From Photobacterium lipolyticum (GTDB lineage Bacteria > Pseudomonadota > Gammaproteobacteria > Enterobacterales > Vibrionaceae), in NCBI RefSeq assembly GCF_003026475.1, contig NZ_PYMC01000009.1, positions 1 through 64,000 of the forward strand: a stretch of DNA of 64,000 bases, in the 5' to 3' direction. Position numbers and translations under genes: made by a program. Position 1 is the stretch's first letter; each line of letters opens with the position of its first letter. The notes below the pieces were generated by a model that was given only the letters and a program-made list of their open reading frames with translations, was not told the origin of the DNA and did no database searches. Of the stretch, positions 8,658 through 17,312 are shown piece by piece.

Positions 8658-8671
8658 TTGATTTTGATCAA
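8658..8671. promoter_or_regulatory. Perfect FNR/CRP-type palindrome TTGATTTTGATCAA
   Basis: The sequence matches the FNR consensus TTGAT-N4-ATCAA at all ten conserved positions. It lies about 125 bases upstream of the TPR gene that starts the dehalogenase operon. A TACCAT hexamer on the minus strand (8633-8628) would place the site near -43, close to the -41.5 expected of a class II FNR activator site. It lies between divergent genes and could instead act on the phosphatidyltransferase gene, but that gene starts 150 bases away. Confidence 0.75.
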
Positions 8672-8821
8672 ACCCCAATTAAATCAGCGGGACTGCGGGA
8701 GCCATAAATATCGGGATGGTTTTATTGAGAGGGAAAACAAAGTCGAAATCCTGATGCGGGTTTACACTGGAATAAGACAGACCTCAGCGAATACAGCTTA
8801 ATAGCGGATGATTAACGTCTA

Positions 8822-9400
8822 ATGACTAGTGGTGTAATCAAACTGATCCCGAATATCATAACGACATTACGCCTTATTCTGGCGCTGCCTATCTGCTTGC
8901 TGATCCTGGACGAAAACTACCCGGCAGTCTTGTGGATTGCCTTCGTTGCCGGGCTCAGTGACGGTGTCGACGGCTGGTTTGCGCGTAAGATGAATGCCGA
9001 GAGTCGTTACGGGGCTATCGTTGACCCGCTCTCCGATAAAGCAATGCTGATTAGTGCTTATATCGCTTTTGTCGTGGTGGGTTTGTTGCCCTGGTGGGTA
9101 GCCGTAATTATCGTGATGCGGGATGTGGTAATTATTACTGGTGCCCTCGCCTATCACTGGCGGTTCGGGCGTTATGACGTGGCACCGAGTATTTGGGGCA
9201 AGGCCAGCACCGCAGTGCAGATTCTCTATGCCCTGATGCTGTTAACCCATCAGGTGTATCCGGTCTTTCCAGTGAGTAGTTTCCAAATCGGGTTATGGTT
9301 AGTGATTATAATGGTTGTCGTCAGTGGCGGACATTATGTCTATACCTGGGGAGTAAAGGCACGGGCTTTACAAAAGGGTAAAAACCAATCCGATACTTAA
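8822..9400 (+). CDS. CDP-alcohol phosphatidyltransferase family protein (PgsA-like)
   Basis: A 192-residue inner-membrane enzyme with about five membrane helices. The family motif DG-X2-AR-X8-G-X3-D-X3-D appears as DGWFARKMNAESRYGAIVD followed by PLSD (about residues 44-66). It transfers a phosphatidyl group from CDP-diacylglycerol to an alcohol, as in phosphatidylglycerol-phosphate or cardiolipin synthesis; the acceptor cannot be told here. No strong Shine-Dalgarno is visible. It diverges from the dehalogenase operon and is followed after 60 bases by a small membrane protein gene. Confidence 0.85.
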   Translation: MTSGVIKLIPNIITTLRLILALPICLLILDENYPAVLWIAFVAGLSDGVDGWFARKMNAESRYGAIVDPLSDKAMLISAYIAFVVVGLLPWWVAVIIVMRDVVIITGALAYHWRFGRYDVAPSIWGKASTAVQILYALMLLTHQVYPVFPVSSFQIGLWLVIIMVVVSGGHYVYTWGVKARALQKGKNQSDT

Positions 9401-9460
9401 CAAGGCAATGTCTGCAACACAGGTTTGATTACAGCGTTATATTGATATAGGAAATCGATT

Positions 9461-9832
9461 ATGACCATATTGATCATACTGTTTGGTATTCTGACTCTTT
9501 TCGCAGGAATAGTCATTATCATCAAACCGGAAATTATATTCAGCTTTCTGCGCAATCACCTAGACAAGCCGATACTGCATATTCTGGCTGTTGCCGTCAG
9601 ACTTGTTCTTGGTGTTTTTCTGATATATCAATCCAACGTATCGAGATTTCCGTTGGTCATTGAGGTTATTGGTTGGATCTCTATAGTTGCCGCTATTATC
9701 TTCGCTGTTATAGGGCGTCGTAATTTCAAGCGGTTAATGTCGTGGGCTTTATCTTTAGCCAAGCCGATTGGTCGTATTGGCGGTGTGATAGCCGGGGCAT
9801 TTGGCGCATTTCTTATTTACGCTTTCGTTTAG
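9461..9832 (+). CDS. Small integral membrane protein, unknown function
   Basis: A 123-residue protein, almost wholly hydrophobic, with three to four membrane helices (about 2-22, 40-58, 65-83 and 100-122) and few charged residues apart from the RRNFKR loop. AGGA lies about eight bases before the ATG. It follows the phosphatidyltransferase gene on the same strand and may be cotranscribed. No family is recognised with confidence. Confidence 0.7.
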   Translation: MTILIILFGILTLFAGIVIIIKPEIIFSFLRNHLDKPILHILAVAVRLVLGVFLIYQSNVSRFPLVIEVIGWISIVAAIIFAVIGRRNFKRLMSWALSLAKPIGRIGGVIAGAFGAFLIYAFV

Positions 9833-9854
9833 TCATGCGGCGTGGCGAAAAATT

Positions 9855-9882
9855 AATGCGCCGGCTAAGGTGCCGACGCATT
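9855..9882 (-). terminator. Terminator of glgC
   Basis: AATGCG-C-CGGC pairs with GCCG-A-CGCATT. On the minus strand the hairpin is followed by AATTTTT and lies about 45 bases after the glgC stop. It may work in both directions. Confidence 0.6.
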
Positions 9883-9926
9883 GATGTAAGTTAGAGGCTT
9901 AAGCGGCTTGATTGCAGACGGCTTTC

Positions 9927-11144
9927 TTAGAAACCAATTTTTGCACCTTTGGGAATGACGACAATACCTTCATCTGAAACGTGATATTTCTTTCTGTCTT
10001 CTTCGAGGTTTTCACCAATCACGGTACCCGATGCAATCTGAACGTCTTTATCAAGAATTGCACGACGAATTGAACAGTTTTCACCGATCTTCACATCTCC
10101 CAGGATAACTGATTCGCTGACTGTGCTGCAGTGTCCGATGTTACAGCTAAAACCGAGTACGGAGTTGTGGACCTTCGCCCCCCGAATATAGCTACCATTA
10201 GAAATTAGGCTGTTATTCACATCTACTTTACAGCAGTCACAATCAAGGAAGGTCGCAGGGGGCAGCGGCGGATAATAGGAATGCAGCGGCCAGTTGCGGT
10301 TATACAAAGAAAACGGCGGCGCTTCAGAAAGCAAATCCATATGCGCCTGCCAGTACGCATCTATAGTACCGACATCCCGCCAGTAAACCTGATCGGTTTC
10401 TCCTTCAATGACGTTGGTACTGAAATCATAAACAAACACCCGGCCTTTCGGATAAAGCTTAGGGATAATATCCTTCCCGAAGTCATGGCTTGAATTGTCG
10501 TCATTGCCGTCTTCTTCGAGTTCATGTAACAAGGTCTCAGTTTCAAAAATATAGTTCCCCATGGAAACCAGCGCATGGTCAGGATCGTTGGGAATAGATT
10601 TAGGGTTGGCCGGCTTTTCTTCAAAACCGATCATTCGTCCCTCTTTATCAACCTCGATCACCCCAAATGAGCTCGCTTCACTTAAAGGCATTTTGATTGC
10701 AGATACAGTTAACTCAGCCTTTTGGGCCTTGTGGTAATCCAGCATCTGTTTTACATCCATTTTATAGATGTGATCACTGCCAAAAATACAAACTTGATCA
10801 GGGGCTGCAATTTCTATAAAGGCAATATTCTGATAAATCGCATCTGCAGTACCGGAATACCAGCGCTTATTCCTACGCATCTGCGCCGGGATCGGATCAA
10901 TAAACCGGTCTGTGATACCAGACAGGCTCCAACCTTTTTTCATGTGCTTATAGAGGGACTGTGACTTAAATTGAGTTAGCACATAGATTTGTAAAAAATC
11001 TGCATTAACAAAGTTATTTAATGCAAAATCGATAAGCCGGTAGCTCCCACCAAATGGTACTGCGGGCTTACTGCGGCCCTCTGTTAATGGCCGTAATCTT
11101 GAGCCCTCTCCCCCAGCCAGTATCATCGCTAATACACCAGACAT
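9927..11144 (-). CDS. glgC: Glucose-1-phosphate adenylyltransferase
   Basis: A 405-residue cytoplasmic enzyme that makes ADP-glucose from ATP and glucose-1-phosphate, the committed step of glycogen synthesis. The N-terminal nucleotidyltransferase motif LAGGEGSRLRPLT and KPAVPFGG (residues 10-30) are present, as are FGSDHIYKMD, GFEEKP and a C-terminal left-handed beta-helix. GGAGG lies six bases before the ATG. It stands alone without glgA or glgB, so the rest of the pathway is elsewhere. The length agrees with the roughly 400-430 residues usual for the family. Confidence 0.96.
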   Translation of the reverse strand: MSGVLAMILAGGEGSRLRPLTEGRSKPAVPFGGSYRLIDFALNNFVNADFLQIYVLTQFKSQSLYKHMKKGWSLSGITDRFIDPIPAQMRRNKRWYSGTADAIYQNIAFIEIAAPDQVCIFGSDHIYKMDVKQMLDYHKAQKAELTVSAIKMPLSEASSFGVIEVDKEGRMIGFEEKPANPKSIPNDPDHALVSMGNYIFETETLLHELEEDGNDDNSSHDFGKDIIPKLYPKGRVFVYDFSTNVIEGETDQVYWRDVGTIDAYWQAHMDLLSEAPPFSLYNRNWPLHSYYPPLPPATFLDCDCCKVDVNNSLISNGSYIRGAKVHNSVLGFSCNIGHCSTVSESVILGDVKIGENCSIRRAILDKDVQIASGTVIGENLEEDRKKYHVSDEGIVVIPKGAKIGF

Positions 11145-11413
11145 CTTATACCTCCACGACTAAGCATTTGCACACATATACCAAAATAGCATATACAGTT
11201 TATGAGCTTATTTGCACAACAGATTAACGCACTTCTGAAATGCTTGAAGTATGTTGCATTTTTGCATATGCCAGTAAGATAAATGGTAAAACTCAGGGTT
11301 AAAAAGTGAACATTTTTTAGTCAACATAAATCAGGTTCGAGTTAAAAGAATGGGTACTTAAAAATGAACTAACCTTAGGTAAAAGCTCAAAAATAATACA
11401 TGGGAAGTACACG

Positions 11414-12019
11414 ATGAATAGCCACCGCTCACTTAAACTGACATCGCGGGACGCATTGATTCTGGTAGATGTGCAAAATGACTTTCTCCCTGGTGGAAGT
11501 CTGGCTGTACCAGACGGAGATCAGGTGGTTCCTGTGCTTAACGGCTACATCAAAGTCTTTCAGAAACGGCAATTACCCGTTATTGCTACCCGTGACTGGC
11601 ATCCTTTGAATCACTGCTCCTTTAAAAATAATGGCGGTATCTGGCCGACTCATTGTGTGCAGCATACTCACGGGGCTGAGTTTGCCGGGGATCTCCGGCT
11701 GCCTGAAGATGTCGAGATTATTTCCAAGGACGACACGCCAACATTAAATAGCTACTCGGGCTTTAGGTGCACAGATCTCAGTAAGCAGCTGCGTACCAAA
11801 GGTTGTGAACGCTTGTTTATTGGTGGATTGGCAACCGATTACTGTGTTTTAAATACGGTACTTGACGGGATCAGGGAAGGCTTTGATGTGGTTCTGCTGG
11901 AAGATGCTACACGAGCTGTAAACCTGAACCCCGGTGATGGTGATAATGCGATTGCCCGGATGAAAAAGGCCGGAGCCACCAGTATTCGGGGGGAGGTACT
12001 GGAGAATGGCATTCTATGA
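11414..12019 (+). CDS. pncA: Nicotinamidase
   Basis: A 201-residue cysteine hydrolase of the isochorismatase fold that converts nicotinamide to nicotinate in NAD salvage. Asp in LVDVQNDFLPGGS (about 18), metal-ligand residues in RDWHPLNH (about 61-68) and the catalytic Cys in GLATDYCVLNT (about 143) are all present. It overlaps the start of pncB by 14 bases, so the two salvage enzymes are translationally coupled. Confidence 0.95.
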   Translation: MNSHRSLKLTSRDALILVDVQNDFLPGGSLAVPDGDQVVPVLNGYIKVFQKRQLPVIATRDWHPLNHCSFKNNGGIWPTHCVQHTHGAEFAGDLRLPEDVEIISKDDTPTLNSYSGFRCTDLSKQLRTKGCERLFIGGLATDYCVLNTVLDGIREGFDVVLLEDATRAVNLNPGDGDNAIARMKKAGATSIRGEVLENGIL

Positions 12020-13349
12020 TAGCCCGCAGCTAACAGACCTTTACCAGCTTACTATGGTGCAGAGCTACCTTGATCATGGTATGAATGATAAGGCGGTGTT
12101 CGAATTTTTTGTGCGAAAACTGCCATCACGACGTAACTTTATGGTGGCTGCAGGATTGGAGCCGTTACTTAATTTTCTTACCCAGGCTCGGTTCAGCGAT
12201 GAAGAACTGGAGTATCTGGCCAACAGCGGTTTTTTCCGCAGTAATCTGATTGATTACCTCAGTAAGTTCCGGTTTTCCGGGCAAGTCGATGCGATGCCGG
12301 AAGGGACTCTCTTTTTTGCCAATGAGCCGGTTGTGCGCATAACTGCCTCTCTGCCGGAAGCGCAGTTGATCGAGACACGATTGATTAATTTGCTGCAATT
12401 ACCGACGCTGGTCGCGACCAAAGCCGCACGTTGCCGGCTTGCTGCTGCCGATAAGCTGTTGGTCGATTTTGGCCTGCGTCGCGCCCACGGCGCGGAAGCA
12501 GGGATGCAGGCATCCCGTGCCAGCTATATTGCGGGTTTTGATGGTACGTCAAATGTCCTTGCGGGTCAGCAATACGGTATTCCGATTTTTGGCACGATGG
12601 CACATGCTTATATTCAGGCCCATGACTCGGAAACTGACGCGTTCCGTCATTTTGCAGACAGCCAACCGGATAACCTCGTATTGCTGATCGATACCTACGA
12701 TACTTGCCGTGGTGCTGAACGGGTTATTAAATTGGCAGAGCAGTTAAAAGCCGAAGGTAAATCTGTCAAGGCCGTGCGGATCGATAGCGGTGAGCTGGGA
12801 CATGAGGCCATCAAGGTAAGAGATCGTCTCGATCGTTCAGGCCACTCTGAAATTGGTATCTTTGCCAGTAGCAGTGTCGATGAATATTTGCTCGAACACT
12901 TAGGGCAACAACAAGCACCTATTGATGGTTACGGTATTGGAACCAGCCTGACGACCTCAGAAGATGCTCCTTTTCTCAATTGTGCTTATAAGCTACAGGA
13001 ATACGCGGGAATACCGCGTCGCAAACGCTCCCACGGTAAAGCGACCTGGCCTGGCTGCAAGCAAGTTTATCGCCATGTGAAGGATGATGGACAACTCGCC
13101 TTCGATCAGCTTTGCCTGGAAACAGAAAAGCCTGAAAACGGACAACCATTACTGCAGCCGGTAATGCTAGAGGGTAAACGGCTGGGCGCGCAAGAGTCAT
13201 TCGATACATTACGTAAGCGGGTTAAACAACAGTTATTAATGCTGACTCCGGCATTGGCTAATCTGTCACAACAGGCTTGCTTGGAGCTGAATATTTCGCA
13301 ATCCCTGCAAGAACTCACTCGCCAGACAGACGAACGTTTTAATGATTAA
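12006..13349 (+). CDS. pncB: Nicotinate phosphoribosyltransferase
   Basis: A 447-residue enzyme that makes nicotinate mononucleotide from nicotinate and PRPP, the step after PncA. Typical features are the N-terminal DLYQLTM, the DFGLRRAHGAEAG stretch with the catalytic His region, FGTMAHAYIQ, and the phosphate-binding IDSGELG...IFASSSVDE region. GGAGG lies about 9 bases before the ATG, inside pncA. Length and motifs are complete. Confidence 0.95.
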   Translation: MAFYDSPQLTDLYQLTMVQSYLDHGMNDKAVFEFFVRKLPSRRNFMVAAGLEPLLNFLTQARFSDEELEYLANSGFFRSNLIDYLSKFRFSGQVDAMPEGTLFFANEPVVRITASLPEAQLIETRLINLLQLPTLVATKAARCRLAAADKLLVDFGLRRAHGAEAGMQASRASYIAGFDGTSNVLAGQQYGIPIFGTMAHAYIQAHDSETDAFRHFADSQPDNLVLLIDTYDTCRGAERVIKLAEQLKAEGKSVKAVRIDSGELGHEAIKVRDRLDRSGHSEIGIFASSSVDEYLLEHLGQQQAPIDGYGIGTSLTTSEDAPFLNCAYKLQEYAGIPRRKRSHGKATWPGCKQVYRHVKDDGQLAFDQLCLETEKPENGQPLLQPVMLEGKRLGAQESFDTLRKRVKQQLLMLTPALANLSQQACLELNISQSLQELTRQTDERFND

Positions 13350-13654
13350 CCTAGGATCGGTTATGTTTCAACCACGCTGAAAACAATTAAACTAAACATT
13401 TGAAAAAAATTAAAATTCCAAATTATTTTTTTGCTGCAGCATTAACCTCTGTCATTTTTTAACCGCCCAGAGCAACCGCTCTATTTATATTGTTATATTG
13501 CAAATTAATATCTGCACTTGCATCTATGCCGAACAGTCTAATATATAGAAGTTGTGCGCTACCTACGATGCTGCTACACATAAACCTGATAGATTTGTAA
13601 TCTAAATATACATATTAAAATAAAATCCATATCAAAAAGAAAACAGGGATGTGT
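13350..13654. other. Intergenic region, 305 bp, AT-rich
   Basis: The gap lies between pncB and the LuxR-type gene on the same strand. It includes a small AGAGC...GCTCT hairpin (about 13468-13482) and long A/T runs. I see no gene; it should hold the promoter of the regulator. Confidence 0.4.
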
Positions 13655-14788
13655 ATGAAGAATTTAAACTATAGCGATCTAGTTAAATCACTCTACAGCT
13701 CTCTGGTTGATCCGCAAGGTTTCAAACCTTTTCTGAGTAAACTAATACAAAAGTGTAATTTGCTTTCCGGTGCCATTATTATGGTCAATAACAACACCGA
13801 TGAGGTGAAGGTTATTTGGATGGATGGCCTTAATATTGCGGATGTTTCACTGTTTTTTGAGAACTTTGAAAAGCAAGATCCTCTTATCCAAGAACTGACA
13901 ACCTCTTCACCCGGAACATTGATCACAGCAGATGACGCAAAAGCTGAAGCAGTTAAAATAACCCACCCTGACTTTTTTCAGGGCTTAAACGGTGTGTTAA
14001 ACATTCGTTATGTGATCGGCGCAGTACTGGCCACCGACAAGGAGTGGGTTAGTCAGATGTATTTCCACCGCAGCAAAGAGCAAGGCGCATTTACCCCGGA
14101 CGAAAAGGTTTTGCTCGAAAAATTAATCCCCCATATGCAGCATGCAACGCAGCTGTTCCATATTAAAATTGCCCAAGACAAACAACGTTTGTTAACCCAG
14201 CTCCTTTTCGATCAAATCCAACTGCCTGTAATACTGCTAGATAATGTTGGCAACGTGTGTCACTGCAATCAAAAGGCTGATAACTTTCTGACTAAATCTT
14301 CACCGCTGAAAATCGTCAACCGACGTCTTCAATGGACCGCCGCAAGTAAAAACGGCAAAGTACAGCAAGCGATTCAACGCTGCTTAGACGAGAGCAGTGT
14401 GCAAACTCTTCACCTGATTTCAGACAGCTATCCGGCATTAGCTTTAACCCTGACTCCATTAGTCCAAGATACCAACGGAGCAGATAAAGGCCTCGCCATT
14501 TTTATTTATAACAGCGATCAACAACCTACTCTGGATTTACAGATCCTCCGTGATTTATTCGATCTATCCCAAAATGAAGGAAAAGTATGTTGCGAACTGG
14601 TCTGCGGCCGCTCCCCGGCAGAAATCGCCGATTTACACTTCTTATCATATGAGACGGTACGGACGTATATTAAGCGCGTGATGAAAAAAACCGGCACGAC
14701 CCGTCAAAATGAACTGGTTGCCAAACTGATGGCCAGCCCGGCCTTTTACCCTGCGTCTTCGACCGTTGACCATGAATCAACTCAATAA
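13655..14788 (+). CDS. LuxR-family (GerE-type HTH) transcriptional regulator
   Basis: A 377-residue regulator with a long N-terminal sensing region (about 1-290, no recognised autoinducer domain) and a C-terminal LuxR/GerE helix-turn-helix (about 305-370: CELVCGRSPAEIADLHFLS, YETVRTYIKRVMKKTG). The ATG at 13655 is favoured because AGGG lies six bases upstream; ATG 13649 would abut it. A 12-base repeat, AATCAACTCAAT, occurs twice plus a partial copy over the stop codon (14775-14808). No adjacent target gene is evident. Confidence 0.85.
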   Translation: MKNLNYSDLVKSLYSSLVDPQGFKPFLSKLIQKCNLLSGAIIMVNNNTDEVKVIWMDGLNIADVSLFFENFEKQDPLIQELTTSSPGTLITADDAKAEAVKITHPDFFQGLNGVLNIRYVIGAVLATDKEWVSQMYFHRSKEQGAFTPDEKVLLEKLIPHMQHATQLFHIKIAQDKQRLLTQLLFDQIQLPVILLDNVGNVCHCNQKADNFLTKSSPLKIVNRRLQWTAASKNGKVQQAIQRCLDESSVQTLHLISDSYPALALTLTPLVQDTNGADKGLAIFIYNSDQQPTLDLQILRDLFDLSQNEGKVCCELVCGRSPAEIADLHFLSYETVRTYIKRVMKKTGTTRQNELVAKLMASPAFYPASSTVDHESTQ

Positions 14789-14872
14789 TCAACTCAATAA
14801 TCAACTTGGCAATTTAACTATACCCTCTAGTACTTCATCACAGAAGTTTTGACGAATTCAGTCACCACCTTC

Positions 14873-14969
14873 GTCGTTCCGTAAAGTGAGGCACGAACTT
14901 ATACGGAATCTAAGGAGCACGCGGTTAGAGCTGGATCCCGGATATCTCGTTTCTCGATTCCGGGATGAC
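14873..14969. repeat. MITE-like two-hairpin intergenic element
   Basis: Two imperfect hairpins stand side by side. The first pairs TTCCGTAAAG with TTATACGGAA and the second pairs TCCCGGATATC with GATTCCGGGA. The outer ends, GTCGTTCCG and CGGGATGAC, are roughly inverted, as in small non-autonomous elements. I recall similar GTCATTCC...GGAATGAC repeats in Vibrio genomes, but cannot check copy number here. Confidence 0.55.
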
Positions 14970-15085
14970 ATATTTATGTGGAAGAGGACTAGATAACTGG
15001 GAATCAAATATAGAACACATTGAATATAAACTCGGCATTCAGAGCTTATTAAACAGGACATTGTCCCCAAATGGGGACTATCATT

Positions 15086-15856
15086 TTAAAGTGTCAGCTG
15101 ACCGTAGCGATTAAACGCAAAGCGGCTGACAAACGCCAGACACGTCGTAACAGAAAGTATGCCCGCAATGAAAATAGCCACCATGATCACCAATTGGTAT
15201 TTCACCGCCAAGATCGGCTCGGTACCGCCGAGGATCTGCCCTGTCATCATACCCGGTAAGCTGACAATACCTAAGGTCGCCATTGTAGCCAACTGAGGGG
15301 CCAATGCCGCTTTCACCGCCGTTTTAATAAAAGGCTGACCTGGATTGGGCGCGCCTAACGCCAGATAAAACTGATATTCATTCTGTTTATCACGCAGGCT
15401 GCTGTACCAGCGTTCGAGCGCCAGCACGTTCGCCGTCAGGCAATTACCCAACAACATACCCGCGACCGGGATCATATACTGCGCCTGCCACCAGGGTTCT
15501 GCCTGAATTACCCCTGCCAGCATTGCGGGTAAAACAACAACAAGCGCAACAACATGCCCCAACAACACCGCAGGCAGCACTTTGCGAACATTCATCTCAG
15601 CCCTGCGGCAAATACTGAATCCGGCAATCAAGACCATCACAGTCAGCCATAACACATTCAAGCCCGGATTCTGCCAGTCAAACAGAGTCTGCAGGTAGAT
15701 ACCCACAACCGCCAACTGCAAAGTCATACGCAATACGGCTTCAATCAGCGTTCGGCTTAAGCCCAGTTGCCAGCGATGAAAAAGAAACAGGGGAATGAGT
15801 AATAACAGATAAAATCCAGCCAGTGCCAGATTGCTGATCTCAACAGCATTATTCAT
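15086..15856 (-). CDS. fetB: Iron exporter permease FetB (YbbM family)
   Basis: A 256-residue inner-membrane protein with about seven membrane helices, close in length to E. coli FetB (259). Conserved segments include PVAGMLLGNCLTA and GIVSLPGMMTGQILGG, typical of the UPF0014 family. With FetA it forms an ABC exporter thought to remove iron and protect against peroxide stress. It overlaps fetA by eight bases. Confidence 0.92.
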   Translation of the reverse strand: MNNAVEISNLALAGFYLLLLIPLFLFHRWQLGLSRTLIEAVLRMTLQLAVVGIYLQTLFDWQNPGLNVLWLTVMVLIAGFSICRRAEMNVRKVLPAVLLGHVVALVVVLPAMLAGVIQAEPWWQAQYMIPVAGMLLGNCLTANVLALERWYSSLRDKQNEYQFYLALGAPNPGQPFIKTAVKAALAPQLATMATLGIVSLPGMMTGQILGGTEPILAVKYQLVIMVAIFIAGILSVTTCLAFVSRFAFNRYGQLTL

Positions 15857-16523
15857 TGATCAGCTCCATGCGATGGTGATAGTCACTGGCAGCTAGCCAG
15901 ACCGGATCATGAGACACCGACACCCTTGCCGGAGCCACCGTATCCAGCAGCGTCATGATCTTGTCTCGACTGACAGCGTCCAGTGCCGAGGTAGGTTCGT
16001 CCAATAACCACAACGGACGCTGCATCAACAGGGCCCGGGCTATCGCCAGCCGTTGCTGTTCACCACCAGATAGCTGGGCAACCGCATACTCAAGTGGCTG
16101 GGTCAAACCGACCCGATCCAGCGCTTCACGGCATAATGTCTCATCGGGTTCAGAGGAAGGAGCCGGGCTAGATGCAGGGTGCAGAGACGCCGACATCGCT
16201 TTCAGCGTCCACGGTAATCGAAGGACCTGACCTATGGTGTCTGCCCCCATAACAGGCTGTTGTGGCAGATAGCAGAACTGTTGTCGCCACCAGGCAAGAT
16301 CATTCGCCGAAACGTCCCGGCCCTGCCAGCTAAAAACGCCATGAACCGCTGGGCGTAAACCGGCCAGTACCTGCAACAAACTGCTTTTTCCGCAGCCCGA
16401 ACCTCCCGATATCGCCAGGTGCTCACCGGCTCGCAAAGCCCCGGTTAACAGCCCGCAACCCGATGCTTCCAGCCCGGAGCTCAGCTCAGTAATAAGCAGT
16501 AGAATGTCCGTTGATCCCGCCAT
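15849..16523 (-). CDS. fetA: Iron exporter ATP-binding protein FetA (YbbL family)
   Basis: A 224-residue ABC ATPase (E. coli FetA is 225). Walker A is GGSGCGKSS, the Q-loop region is QQFCYLPQQP, the signature is LSGGEQQRLAIARALL and Walker B is PLWLLDEPTSALD. I chose ATG at 16523 because GGAGG lies five bases before it; a longer frame from 16550 lacks such a site. First gene of the fetA-fetB operon. Confidence 0.93.
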   Translation of the reverse strand: MAGSTDILLLITELSSGLEASGCGLLTGALRAGEHLAISGGSGCGKSSLLQVLAGLRPAVHGVFSWQGRDVSANDLAWWRQQFCYLPQQPVMGADTIGQVLRLPWTLKAMSASLHPASSPAPSSEPDETLCREALDRVGLTQPLEYAVAQLSGGEQQRLAIARALLMQRPLWLLDEPTSALDAVSRDKIMTLLDTVAPARVSVSHDPVWLAASDYHHRMELINE

Positions 16524-16653
16524 CTTTGCCTCCAGAGTGCATTTACCCAAACAAACGCCTTGTACCAGTGCCTTTTCATTCTCGCAGCTCGGCCAGTTAT
16601 TATGAAAAGTGGTATTAAGTGGGTAGACAGTACAGTGTATTGGAGGGCAAGAT

Positions 16654-16689
16654 ATGACTCAAATTGATAGAAATCATCAGCACCATTAA
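16654..16689 (+). CDS. Possible 11-residue peptide (MTQIDRNHQHH)
   Basis: A very short frame with a near-ideal Shine-Dalgarno (GGAGGG, seven bases before ATG) and three histidines among its last four residues. A terminator-like hairpin follows at 16726. This arrangement resembles a leader peptide with attenuator, but no histidine biosynthesis gene follows. It could equally be chance. Confidence 0.25.
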   Translation: MTQIDRNHQHH

Positions 16690-16725
16690 AGCAGTTAATA
16701 AATAGAGTGCTAACGTAAAAACGAT

Positions 16726-16755
16726 AACGCCCAGCAAGGCTGGGGGTTATTTTAT
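16726..16755 (+). terminator. Rho-independent terminator, plus strand
   Basis: AACGCCCAGC and GCTGGGGGTT form a 10-bp stem with one mismatch and an AAG loop, then TTATTTTAT. No long gene precedes it on this strand, so it may end a short transcript that includes the 11-residue frame. Confidence 0.6.
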
Positions 16756-16795
16756 AACAGACGCATGATATTACATGCGCCCAGCTATTACTTAA

Positions 16796-17026
16796 GGAGC
16801 TCTTGGTACTCAGCTACCGATTCAGGTGCATTCCAGTGCGCTTCAAGGTGATAACAACCTTGAAAATAACCGCTACGCACATCTTACCGTCAATCAGGTG
16901 TCGCACCGCGGTGAAGAACTCGCAATTAGCAGCATACTGCCCCCTCACGGGGTTGAGCTGGTGCTCATCGAACACAGACCAGCCTCCAACAGCGTTCTGA
17001 TGGAGGCTGTTGGTCTTTCAATTTAG
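16796..17026 (+). pseudogene. Unrecognised gene remnant without a clear start
   Basis: One frame between stops at 16793 and 17024 reads as protein-like sequence (GTQLPIQVHSSALQGDNN, then VSHRGEELAISSILPPHG) with no good ATG; the first usable start is GTG 16826. I recognise no family. The 3' end is a palindromic stretch (CCAACAGC/GCTGTTGG, 16986-17013, and AGCCTCC/GGAGGCT) followed by TCTTTCAATTT, which could be its terminator. A real small gene with a GTG start is also possible. Confidence 0.25.
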
Positions 17027-17048
17027 TCTTAAACTCAAATGGCAGGCA

Positions 17049-17079
17049 AAAAAAAATGCCGGCAGCGCCGACATTTTTT
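17049..17079 (-). terminator. Terminator of the cold-shock gene
   Basis: ATG-C-CGGC pairs with GCCG-A-CAT around an AGC loop, flanked by A and T runs, so it can work on both strands. On the minus strand it lies 24 bases after the stop and ends in nine T. Confidence 0.85.
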
Positions 17080-17102
17080 ATACTGGTTACATAGACTCTA
17101 AA

Positions 17103-17312
17103 TTATAGAGCAACTACGTTTGCAGCTTGAGGACCTTTCTGGCCTTGTTCTACGTCAAAAGAAACCTTTTGACCTTCAGCAAGAGTTTTGAAGCCTTCAG
17201 AAGCGATTGCACGGAAGTGTACGAATACGTCTGCGCCGCCGTTGTCTTGAGTGATGAAACCGAAACCTTTCTCTTCGTTAAACCACTTAACGATACCAGT
17301 TGTCTTAGACAT
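17103..17312 (-). CDS. Cold-shock-domain protein (CspA family)
   Basis: A 69-residue single-stranded nucleic-acid-binding protein. The RNP1 motif KGFGFIT and RNP2 motif VFVHF are both present, and the length is standard for CspA/CspE-type RNA chaperones. The start at 17312 ([12 protein letters not shown]) is set by homology; an upstream in-frame codon would add 12 unrelated residues. The A/T-rich region to about 17480 probably contains a long untranslated leader, common in cold-induced members, but cold induction is not shown. Confidence 0.95.
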   Translation of the reverse strand: MSKTTGIVKWFNEEKGFGFITQDNGGADVFVHFRAIASEGFKTLAEGQKVSFDVEQGQKGPQAANVVAL

